Source: Echinometra lucunter
Taxonomy: Eukaryota > Echinodermata > Echinoidea > Camarodonta > Echinometridae
Direction: 5' to 3'
Assembly: GCA_029962745.1 (NCBI GenBank)
Contig: CM057153.1
Location: 36,685,662-36,749,661 of the forward strand
Length of the DNA stretch: 64,000 nt
The translations under genes and the position numbers were made by a program. Shown one piece after another: positions 35,104-45,870 of this stretch (within the stretch, counting starts at the first letter, position 1; each line of letters opens with the position of its first letter). The notes below the pieces were generated by a model. The model saw only the letters and a program-made list of their open reading frames with translations, was not told where the DNA came from and made no database searches.

Positions 35104-36989
35104 GAGGATGTTTGATGATATGCAGGTGTAATTGGTCTCATCAAATACCGATTTAGGGGGCAAACCCTTGGAATCACAGTGATGCCGAGTTCATTTGATA
35201 ATTAAATTGAACCAGTCACCAGAATACTTTATATTCAGTATGTTAGGGATTCAGTAGCACTATATAGGTTCAAAATATGATGCTGTAAATAGTACTTCTA
35301 TAATGAAATGTTAGAAGTTCAAATTTACTGGCAATTTAACATAAAATACTTGTGAGATAGACTAGTCGACAAATAGATTAGGGCATTTATGAAATAGAAC
35401 AGCCATTCTATTCTGCAAACGCCCTAATCGTGTGGTCGGAATTGTTATTTTATTTTCCTCAAACTCCTTAACGTACCATTATCCACTAAAATTTCGGGTA
35501 AACTTTTTTTTTTTTTGGGGGGGGGGGGGCTATTTCACACTTACTAGCCGTGCAAAATAATTTTCAGGTGCTGATACTTTTTCAAGTAACAGATGGAGTG
35601 CCCTAATTGATGCCAACAATTATTCAGTAGATCGTTTGGATAGTTTTTAGAGCGTATGCCTTTGGGGAGATCAAGTCAAGCCTTAGAATCAGCGTTGTCA
35701 GTAAAAAAAAAAAAAAAAAGTATGACATTCTAAGAGTGCTTCAAAATAATGATTTCTGCTGACCTTTTGTTGAGGAATGTCAGTGTATTACGACTGTGAG
35801 TTTCAAGAGGTGATATAGAATAACACCTAAGATTACATTTATGCTGTATTCTGAACTGATTACCTGGTTACTGTTACATTCAGAAGCCCGTGATTTGTCA
35901 AAAGGAGAGATTTTAATCAAAATTTTAAAGTAATATTAAGAAAAGGTGAGAGGAAGAAACATTATATATCTTAGTGCATGTGGAAACCTTAAACATGTTA
36001 AAGGCAAAGTCTCAACAGATTAGATATTCACAAAAAGTTTATATCATTTTTGTCAATTCTTGAAACATAATTAGACCAGACAGTTACATTTTTTGTCTTC
36101 TGGCAATAACAGATCAAAAGGTAAAATTATGAAAGTGGACCTTAAATATTTGCATTTAGCTAGGTGATTCTTTTTACGAGTGCTCGCACGATGATTGCTT
36201 TGTTATATCACCCTCTCTCGCGCAACATCATTTCGAATATTCTGGCAGTGGTTATTATTTATTTGCGATGTATTTATCCTGTTGCTCGAAGCTCCTTGCT
36301 AAAGCTCGGATTGGGAATAAATGCTGATGATGTGACGGTGTTAAACTGTGCGGCGTCGATTTGGTCGTCTCTGATTAATGCATGTGAGAAGAGTCAGGTC
36401 TCTTGCGAGAGAGAAGTCTCCCACAATCTTTCATCTACTTTGCAATGCCCTTTTCATGCCTGTGATTTTTTCCCCCTCGATGATGGGTGACTAATGCTAT
36501 TGAATCATTTGGGTTGAATGAATGCACATTGATGTGCAAGGTGCCGTGTGTGTGGTTGTGGACAGTATCTTTGAAGCAAGGAAAAAGGAAGCATTTTAGT
36601 TTGTGAAACATCAGAGAAACATACACGCGAGGAAACGTAAAGTTTATGTGAAGCGAATGTAATCTAAGAAATGAAGCATACAGTGCATCACGGACAAGGA
36701 AAAAAAGATTTCATCATAAGGCAGAACAATAAAACTTCGTCAGTAATGGATTTATGAGGGAAAAAAGGAAATATGTTCAGGAAAAAGGTCAAACAGATAG
36801 TGATATCGGAGAGAGAGAAATATAAACTGAAGAAGACGGAATGTGTTAGGTGAGAAATGAGATGAAATGACATGGTGTATACAATGTACATTGGTGGAGA
36901 GTTAGGGAAGAGGGTGAAAGAGAGAAAGAGAGTGAGTCGCCGAGAGAGATAAAAAGATGTAAGCTCTTGTCACTTTGATTTTTAACTCG
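35104..36989. other. Intergenic DNA with homopolymers
   Basis: Contains a T-run joined to a G-run (35505-35530), a poly-A run (35703-35719) and a GA patch (36905-36950). No gene is supported. Confidence 0.5.
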
Positions 36990-37512
36990 CAGTTGCACCG
37001 CCACGCGCCGTACGCACGCTCGATAACAGAACGCATTCTACGGCGCCCTTTGCACTGAAGTAATGCAATCGTTTACCTGCTCCACGGTGTGTATGACACA
37101 CTGCGACCGACACCAAACACTTTATTTCAATGCTCACACTCGCGCCCATGCGGATGTGCAGTCAACTTATCTCCATTCCTGAGCAACAAAACTGCCTCAA
37201 TGGAGTCCGGGGATCGGCATTGACGATATGTTTGGTTTGTTTGATTCGTTTGAAAGATGTTTTCACCACTATCAGCACGGGTTTCTCCTTTTCACGGACT
37301 TCGTAATACACTTGGTATCAGTATCCTCCGAGTTTATCTAAAGACCTTTCATCGTTGAACCACATGTTATGATGTGATGGTCCGGGGAAGAGGAGAAGGA
37401 GAAGGAGAGACGCATGAAGCACCTCTGAACGGAAACTTATACCGGGATTAATACTTTGGAAGCTATCATCACTACTTCTGATAGGGTTGAGCAGACGACA
37501 CGGTCTATAAAG
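36990..37512 (+). promoter_or_regulatory. Candidate promoter region upstream of the 37.7-kb exon
   Basis: The segment 36990-37200 has clearly more CpG than its surroundings (for example CCACGCGCCGTACGCACGC). A TATAAAG lies at 37506-37512, about 145 bp before the ATG at 37655, which would put initiation near 37540. In AT-rich DNA a TATA-like hexamer can arise by chance, so support is moderate. Confidence 0.35.
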
Positions 37513-37654
37513 GAAACATCCTTGGTGGATTTCCTTGTTGGTTTTGGCGCTCTTTTGCGTCTGACCACAGTTTTACTTTACTTTCTCGAGGGAGTTAGAG
37601 CAATCATCTGTAACTTTGTCTTGGTGCGGGATATCGTGCTTACTGACGGGGAAG

Positions 37655-37829
37655 ATGAGGGCGGGAGATCCTCCACCGCCAGGGGCCGAGAAAGGGCCTG
37701 CCCCAGAGAAAGCTCCCATCAAGGAAGGTACACACCTCCCCAGTCAGGCGGAAAAACAAAAGGAATACCGACAGATCCGAAAATGCAAAAGTGCTACCTT
37801 TAACATCGATGGATATAGTTACACTATAG
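37655..37829 (+). CDS. Likely first coding exon of an unrecognised multi-exon gene
   Basis: ATG 37655 in good context (A at -3) opens 58 complete codons. The frame ends at the donor ATAG|GTTAGT (exon end 37829, phase 1); reading through would stop at once. The peptide starts MRAGDPPPPGAEKGPAPEK, a Pro/Lys/Glu-rich and probably disordered stretch. It then becomes more ordered-looking: KEYRQIRKCKSATFNIDGYSYTI. That last part has the texture of a conserved domain start, but I cannot name the family. No downstream exon was identified within the following kilobases, so the gene is partial as annotated. The upstream open frame from 37456 is in another reading frame and is not favoured. Confidence 0.5.
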
Positions 37830-37933
37830 GTTAGTGTTTTCTTCTTTTAAAGGGCCATTTTCTTACATACCAATTGAAACTACATAATACCAACAGCTGG
37901 GGGAAGTGTGCGATTGTATGTGAGAAAGAGGGA

Positions 37934-37963
37934 GGGGAGAGAGAGAGAGAGAGAGAGAGATGA
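37934..37963. repeat. (GA)n microsatellite
   Basis: About 13 GA units, lying about 100 bp inside the presumed intron after the 37655 exon. Confidence 0.9.
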
Positions 37964-38695
37964 GACAGACATACGGACAGAGATAGAAACCGTCTGGTAG
38001 GTGGGGTGATATCCCTGACCACATTTTCTTTTTAAGGCAATGGTGACTTTTTTATTCAAACCATAACTCCTCCGCGAGGATTTCTTTCGCCATGAAGATG
38101 ACAGATATCGTCTCCTTGCTCTGTTTTTTGTTTGACTTTTTTGTTTGACTTTTTTTGTTTGTTTTACAATAAGGCTGTTTTCTCGCATTTTCGTGGATGT
38201 CGTGATTGAATAACACGACAGTTACACGTTGTTTTGAAATTCGTTATACACAAACATAGAAACTAATATAAAAATGCAAGAGGGAGGGGTGATTATGATT
38301 TCCCCTTTCTTGTAATTCCCATGACCCTATTATGATCAGGCGTGTCATTTAGACTGAACGATGGAAAAGGAGTTAGATGATGCCCATGAAACTGCATGGA
38401 CAACGTAAATTAGATGAATAGCCTGTAATTAATTGGCGCGTGGAAGTAGCCTTAACTAACGATGACCAGTTGTGATCATAAATCCCCCCCCCCCCCACCA
38501 CCACCACCATTTTTTTTTCAGCGAGGCAGGTACTAATAATTAGAAAGTGATCATCATATAATTACCGCATGCAGTAACGCCACGCAGTTTGCTCACTCAT
38601 GTCACTTTAATCTCCATTCTCAGGCCATAGGGTATAGACAAAGTCACAATTTTTAAAGTCTTTATGCTTACAATATGCTTGCAGCTAAGGTTTAC
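37964..38695. other. Presumed intron or intergenic DNA
   Basis: Short TTTTTGTTTGAC tandem near 38120-38165 and a poly-C plus CCA run near 38484-38510. No exon was recognised. Confidence 0.45.
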
Positions 38696-39296
38696 TTAAA
38701 GGAGAGCGCAACCCAGACATCGGTGTGCTTCCAGTGAATGAAGAAGAACAAGAAGAGCAAACAGTGAAAGTTTGAGCAAAATCGGAGAATCTGTTCAAGA
38801 GTTATGAACTTTGAAAGTTTAAGTTAACCTTTATTATAGGGATCCTTAAATTAGGCAACTTTGCCAGCATCTGCGATGTCATTGTGGACAGTTCTCCATT
38901 CATATTGTACATAGAATTCAACATTTTCTTTATTTTCAAGAGAGAAAAAAAATCTGTTGATTTATCACTGTTTATTGTTTGAGTAAGACATGGCTATATC
39001 AATTCTGCAAACATATTGGGAAGAATTATGTTGATTCCTGACTTGAAATTTCTTATAAATCATTTTTTGGGGGAAATATTATGTACAAAATGAATTGAGA
39101 GTTGTCCATGATGACATCACAGATGCTGGTAAAGTTGCCAACTCAAGGATCATCATAATAGGGATTTACTGAAACTTTCAAAATTCATAACTCTTGAACA
39201 GGTTGTCCGATTTTGCTCAAACTTTCACTGTCTACTCTTCTTGGTCATCTTTATTCACTAAGAGCACACTGATGTGTGGGTTGTATTCTCCTTTAA
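38696..39296. mobile_element. TTAA-flanked 0.6-kb foldback MITE (Kolobok-like)
   Basis: TTAA at 38696-38699 and 39293-39296 encloses an element starting AGGAGAGCGCAACCCAGACA. It closes with the complement, GTGGGTTGTATTCTCCT. The arms are complementary for about 230 bp, including GTGAAAGTTTGAGCAAAATC and its partner GATTTTGCTCAAACTTTCAC exactly. The centre is AT-rich. A TTAA duplication with termini starting AGG fits Kolobok better than piggyBac. There is no transposase, so it is non-autonomous. Confidence 0.85.
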
Positions 39297-39306
39297 GACT
39301 TAAGTA

Positions 39307-39462
39307 GGGCTCCGTTGAATAAAACTTAGTTAACTTTGCCATCCATGGTAACTTCCATGAAAACCTTGACTTTGATTGGCTGTTAAGAAATGTTACCATG
39401 GTCATGGTAGTTACCATTGATTGCACAGTTACAATTTATGTTAAGTTTTCTGAAACAGGTCC
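39307..39462. mobile_element. Palindromic MITE, family A, copy 1
   Basis: Left end GGGCTCCGTTGAATAAAACTTA and right end TAAGTTTTCTGAAACAGGTCC are imperfect complements. The middle has TTTGATTGGCTGTTAAG and TGTTACCATGG. It closely matches the element at 54183-54340, so this is a multi-copy family. It lies 10 bp from the end of the TTAA-flanked foldback element. Confidence 0.75.
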
Positions 39463-42114
39463 TTCATGCAAAAGAATATTTCTGAAGAAGTCTGTTCCCA
39501 TATGTTACAAAATGTAGTGAATGGCTCTTCTACAATGGTTTTCACTTCTTACTGTGGTGAAGGTTGAAATTACTCGGTGCCAAAGTGATGCATCATGGAC
39601 AGGAAAAGTGAGTGCTGTGTCCGTGTCGCACGTCTTCCGCATCCGGTGATGCTAGCCCTAAAATTTTCTGGAGGTTTTCAAGTGTAATCCATTCTGACTA
39701 TGGAGATACAAGAACGCGCAATTGGTGAATGCAATTTTACACAAGATGAAGCTATGCTGGTCATTAACTTTAGTTTTTCATCATATTTTACATATCGCCA
39801 TGTATAGATCTGATAGATAGTAAGATCAAAGACGCGTTTTCATGTACTGTTTTGAAAATGCGTGGAAGCCTCTTGATCGGTATCTGAATTGCGGCTTCAT
39901 GAGGGAATGTTTACTTACACAAGAAAGAGTCAAATTCGGTGCAGACTAAATTCGTGCTAAAAAGTTCCTATCTTATTGGGTGCATGCAGTACACGCCTCA
40001 TGCATGTCATAGGTTGGTAATATTGTAATGATACGCATCAGTTGCACTCATTCCCCGTGTGTCGCATTATGTGCATATTTTAAACTGTCAATTAATTTGT
40101 TTACTGGAGCGTTACGAAGTTATACGGCTACGTCACCTAAGTGGTACTCTGTATTGATTTTCTGTGTTTTAATTATGTCTAAATAAGAAGCGCCACAGGA
40201 GCAGATAATGGCGTACAAAATTAGCCGACAGATCACGTGACATTCCATGAAGCGCATCGTCAGCGGTTTCTAATATCCCTTCCCTATATAGCTGTAACGG
40301 ATGTTTGAATTAAAACGGCATCACATCTATTATCGATATCTTTTTATTGTAGGGCGCTATACTGTCCCTGACCAATTCAAAGTTTTACAAAATAATCAAA
40401 ATACTCACATCAAGGTTGAGATGCCCTTTTTTTAATGTTCTTGCGCTAAAGTGCCCCTTGCTCTTTTTTGAAAGTGCAAGCTTCCTCTTTAATGCTCGGT
40501 CCAACATATCTGTGTGATGGCATGTTCATATTTCCCCCATAAACGTGCCTAACATCATCTTAATCATAATGATGATCAATCTTTATAACTTGTAACAGAT
40601 CCGTACCACCAGTGGAAATGTAGTAGTCGACATGGTTCGTATATACCGCTATTCATAACAAAAATCATTAGCTCTGCCTCAGTGGTATAGATTCCATTTT
40701 TCCAATTACAAATACTCAGATCCAATATCCTGAGGATAATCAATTCTGTTGTACACTCAGACGTACAATAATATTACAGGAATACGCTTTGAATGTGCGT
40801 AGTAGAATCTAACCGTCTAATGGGGCCATTGTCCAAGTTATGTTGAATTTCTTTGGCGGATGTCTATTGCATCCAAAATTTTCATTTCACCTCGTAAGAT
40901 ATCGAAAATTTACTGGGCACTGAGGGCATGGTATCAGAAGGGATACACTTGGATTAACCAGACTCTGTGCCGATCATGTACTTTGTAATCAAAACCTGAT
41001 GAACCTGAGAAGAGCAATTATTCAATGCACACAATGCTACAAGCAGTGATACAGACGACTGTCCCTCAGTTATGCTTTTTGTGATCATGATCATATTGTG
41101 ATATTTCCTGCCATTTCGTTTGACGATGACTCACCAAACACAGATTTACTCATCCTTTTTGAAAGAAGGACACAGAAGTCTATGAATAATTATTTCGGGC
41201 CTCTTTTACATAAATTCAAAGTCTAGTTAAAGACACCAGAGATTGAACCAAGCACCATATCTACACTGGATTGTATGTTGGGGGCTTCAGGCAATGTACG
41301 CAAAGTCAAGATAGATACAGATAGATACCTGAATGTATGCATGAGTGATGAATGGGAACATTCAGCTCCTCCTCAAACGAACTTTGCAAAGTAATCAGTC
41401 AATCCCATTCTGTAGTTGTAGATGTAGAGTTAAAGTAGTGAAAGAGAGACGGGAGCGAGAGATGCACACCCCTTCCAAATCCAAAAAAAACTTTCTGCTG
41501 AAACCTTCCATCTCCTTTTACCGCGGGCCCTCACTCTACCGGTGGGTGGCTTGATAATGGCAACGAGTATGAGATGAGCTTTTAGAATGATTGCATGCGA
41601 ATTAGGTGTATTAGAGTATTGGCCTGATGAATCAGGAACGTCTCTTCGATTTCCTAGGCTTTGGCCTAAACAAGGGAAAATGCCACCGGAGAATATTCCC
41701 GCCTTATTTTTCCGCAGACCTTGTGGGAGAATACAACGTTTACAATTCGGCAAAGATATGGCTTCTGTTTCATTCGATTATGTAAAGAATATTCTGGGAA
41801 GTGCCACTGAATAGGACTCCCATTTGAGGTTTCATTTGAAGCAAAAATGGAAAAAAAAGAAACAATTATCTTAAGCAGTGATTTCTTGACCAAATATGAT
41901 ACTCAGTGATATTCAGTATTCAATATGCAATTAAACATCATCAGCATGACCATCGACCATAGTCAACTAACAATGTAACGTTGAGCAGACACGATTTCTT
42001 CTTGTCATAACATTTGCTTCAGTCATTTAAACCTTTGTTCATCATTTAAATTCCTTTGCTAATAACATTTTCGGGAATGCAATTCAAGCTGCTAATGAAA
42101 GTTTATCAGCCATA
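39463..42114. other. Intergenic DNA, nothing recognised
   Basis: No gene is supported in these 2.6 kb. Open frames near 41430-41890 on both strands overlap each other and show no domain. Confidence 0.5.
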
Positions 42115-42397
42115 CTCGTTAGCTCTGCGTTCTGGGTTCCGGTATGCGTCTCAGCCTAAGATGTACTGATAAACGGCTCCGAAGTAACCGGGTCCCACGT
42201 TCTCAAAATTTAGTGATTTGGCATTTGGGCCTACGAAGTAATACCACCTATTACTGCCCTTTGCCTGGGTATTATGATTCATTTGTCAATAAGCAGCCCG
42301 TGCATGTATGGTCAGTATCAACTATTCATTTTTTCTTTTTATTTCTTCTTGATTTCCTTTGTATTTCTCTTGAATTGCCGAATAAAATAATAATAAC

Positions 42398-42462
<65 letters not shown>
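42115..42462 (+). mobile_element. Probable SINE or LINE 3' end with (AAT)n tail
   Basis: About 260 bp of more GC-rich sequence (42115-42330) runs into a T-rich stretch and then AATAAAATAATAATAACAAT followed by about 20 AAT units. The junction of the tail shares 20 identical bases with the tail of the SINE at 34705. The body does not match that SINE, and no tRNA-like head is evident. The start is uncertain. Confidence 0.5.
42381..42462. repeat. (AAT)n microsatellite
   Basis: About 25 AAT units with a single AAC interruption, forming the tail of the preceding repeat. Confidence 0.95.
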
Positions 42463-42464
<2 letters not shown>

Positions 42465-43232
42465 TCAGTCAGAAAACAGAGTACAAAGAGACGAAATTTT
42501 GGCTACTCTATCATTTTTTTAAAAATCTTTCAAATTATATATTAAAAGATAGTTTGGGATATGTGGATCTATATGCAAGGAAACCTGCGACACTCTAGTA
42601 GACATAGGATCTTCCTTTAATATTATATGTAGCTGTAGTTATTTTTAACATGTTTATTGGGTAGATGAAATTAGAACTTTATGTAATTACCAGAAAGTAC
42701 AATTAACATGATTAATGTCATCGCTAATAGCACGAAACTAACATGAAGGCACTTTCCTCATCAAGAATGCGTTCCGCGCTGAAAATGAAAATGCTCTTTA
42801 CTTCCGTTTTATACCCTTACATTCAAGTAAATGACTCGTGTAGACATTATCTAGCTAATCTTACCAAAATAGTTCGCATCATCAGCGGAAGTAGTATTAC
42901 CCTTTTCTAGAATAACTACATGATGGGTGCTCTCTGCTCTCTGTATGAGAATAGATCAGCCATGTAATAAAAAAAAAGGAAAAACAAACCCAAAGTCAAA
43001 TCTGCAGCTGCCTCTCAGGTCGCCATACATTTCCGATGCGAATCAGAATGTCCCAATAATGAGGTCTTTGGTGAAACATATAGCTATGAGGCACGTTTGT
43101 GCGTGCGTCTACCGCCATAACCGTTACCGGCATTACTTTTCTGTGATACGGGGTCAAAGTGGCGCCACGCAGAAACAAGCTTTACACCAATATACTCGCT
43201 TCAGATTACACACAAGAATACATAGGTCTGCT
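42463..43232. other. Intergenic DNA, nothing recognised
   Basis: No coding region or repeat is supported. Confidence 0.5.
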
Positions 43233-43537
43233 GGGTGTTTCACAAAGACTAAGACTGACTCAAATCGCTCTTAACTATGGCAGGTCATTCATGCCACTGT
43301 TTGCTTTCACCATCGGTCTCTCAGGAGATACGATAATCATTGTCACAAATTTGAAGAATTTACATTTTTTTTGTTTTCTTCATCAATGAACTATAAAAAA
43401 AAATATGTCAATTCCGCAGATTTGTGACCATGACTTGCAAATCCTTTGAGAGATCCATGGTGAAAGATAACAGTGGCATGAATGGCCAGCCATTGTTAAG
43501 TGTGATTTTAGTCAATCTTAGTCTTTGTGAAACACCC
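43233..43537. mobile_element. Long-armed palindromic MITE
   Basis: Left end GGGTGTTTCACAAAGACTAA and right end TTAGTCTTTGTGAAACACCC are exact complements. Complementarity continues, with scattered mismatches, for about 130-150 bp per arm. Examples are CATTCATGCCACTGTT against AACAGTGGCATGAATG. The 305-bp element has a short AT-rich centre and no coding capacity. No clear target-site duplication was seen. Confidence 0.85.
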
Positions 43538-45529
43538 CCTTGTCCCCCAAACATGACCCTGTCACTGTTAGTTTTCATTGCTCCTGCTTCAATAGGACCG
43601 AAGAAAATGGTTCATGCTTTCTTTCAATCATGTCAGTGATGGTATGATATTACCTCTGCTTGTTCTGTTAAGTAGCTATGGCTGAATCAAGACTAAAAAG
43701 GGACAGACATCACTGAGGCGTGATCAGAAATTTCCTCTGTGTATGCTTGTATTCACTTGTTACTAGGCTAATGATATTAGATTATGTTACAATAAAATAA
43801 GTCCTTCGTTTAATGTCCCTTTTAAAAAGTCAAAGTTGTGCTAGTACCGCTTATCTCTTAAATTTACCTATTCATTCACTTTAGAAAAAAAAAAACAACC
43901 GTAATTATGTTCCAGCCATTCACATTATAAATGGCATATTCAACTGCAAATGAAATAGAATCAGAAGTTTATAAACAAAAAAAAAACCTTAAAGGAACTT
44001 TTTTGTTAGTACAAAGCTGAACTTTCGGTACTGGTTAATGGAAATTTAAACTGCTGTTAATTACTAATGGATTTCATCACTGTAATACCAAATAACCAAC
44101 TCCCCATTATAAAGATATTTACTACTGTTCATTTCACCACAGACGCACTTAACGCTGAATGTCACAAAAGTGGTGTCCTCGATGTTCCATATGTTCTATT
44201 CTTAAATTAATTACGTCTCTACATAATCCACTTCGCTAATATAGAACCACGTCCTTCAACAACCGGGTTTCGCCATTTCCCAGTCTTTATACGAAAATAG
44301 CGTATTGAAGTATTCTGCAATTACCATGAAAATGAAAGGTAAGGCCAAACATTAACGTATCAATTTGAACACGGCTCAACGTGGATGCACAATACACACC
44401 TTATTCATGTTATTGCTTTATCCTTGTCAGATTCACGAATCCTCATCCTTCCACTCGTCACAACCATCTTAACCGTCCTCCTAATAACCATCTGGAGTCT
44501 TCCATCTCCTCTTCCTATACCTTCCAGATGAGGATGCATCCCTCCCTTCAAGAAATCAACTGCCATACCGACTTTCCCCTCAAAACGCATGAATAAAACA
44601 TCCACATTCGATCCGATTTTTTCCCGTGGAGGGATTATTTGTTACCGCTGCAGAAAGCATTCTCTATTCTGGTGATGCCTGATCATAAATATTGCTCCTC
44701 TTTCTATCTCAATTGCCATAAAAGCCCAATTTGTATCATCGAATGTCTATTCCAGATACTTGGAGACAATTTGGAGACTCGATTCCATTAAATGTCGTAC
44801 AATCAGGTCATAGACATTAACTAGATGCTTCTTCGTGAGAGCATGCACCATCAGATTTTGCTAGAAAAAGAAAGGATACCCATAGACTGTATTTTGAAAA
44901 ATGGCTTCCCCTCGCCAAGTCACCATACTAATTTCGAAGAATCAAGTTTGGCATCATTCCTTAGAAAATTTAATAACGTATGAACACTGCGACAGCTAAA
45001 ACTCATCCTGGGTATTGGGGGTTATTTCGGTTGCTAAATAAAGAGCAAGATAGTTAAAACACAACGGCACCGCCGATTTTTAATCTAACAATGCTAATGA
45101 GTATGTCCTTCCATTGGAAAAAAATAGGTTCAGAATAAATAGGACCTTGATTGCAAATCATAAGCTCGAAAGCCCCAGACTTGCAGGTTCTAATGAAGCT
45201 CCCCAATGAACCATTTTTCTAACTTTTCTTGTTTTAGAAAATAGTCATGTGAACATCAATCTAATTGGTTTGAGTGACTGAGATTTTCCATTTCTTGAGA
45301 AAAATCTCGAGGGAGATCATTAAATAGATGATAATGACCGATAACGGAAGATACCTTGTTAATGTTAATGTGCACAGATGAAATGCAAGTACGCTTGTAC
45401 ATGTTGTACGAGTACAGTCAATGTTGATGACTTCTTCGCATGGCTTTGAATTTTCAGTTAACTCGATTTCATGTCAAGTTGATCCCATTATTCAGTTATT
45501 TTTCAGTCACTTTCATTTGTTCTTATTTA
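43538..45529. other. Intergenic DNA, nothing recognised
   Basis: AT-rich sequence with short poly-A tracts. No gene is supported. Confidence 0.5.
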
Positions 45530-45821
45530 TTCTGTTTCTCTCTTCCTCCCTGCTCCCCTTTTCTGATCTTCTTTCCTCTTTCCTCTCTTTATCTGTTGTC
45601 CCTCACTCCATCTCCATCATGTCTATCACTCTACTTTACCTCATTCTTTCTCTTTCTTTTACCCACCTTTCTCCTTTACCGTCTCATCCCCTCCTTATCG
45701 GCGTGTCTGTCTGTCTCTGTCTCTGTCTCTCTCTCTATTCGTCTTTCATTCTCATCGCCTCCCCTCTTGTTTTCCCTGCCATTTCTGTCCGTCTTACCTC
45801 CTGCCTTGTCTGTCTACCATT

Positions 45822-45861
<40 letters not shown>

Positions 45862-45870
45862 GCTCTCTCT
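45530..45870. repeat. CT-rich low-complexity block with (CT)n core
   Basis: Pyrimidine-rich plus strand with GTCTCT variants, ending in about 14 CT units near 45831-45858. The 140-157-codon open frames here (Ser/Leu/Phe-rich) are composition artefacts. Confidence 0.9.

Noticed and set aside
40240..40275. Similarity to the arm of the MITE at 4013
   Set aside because: CATGAAGCGCATCGTCAGCG resembles CATGAAGCGTCTTGTCAGTG but there is no inverted partner and the match is short.
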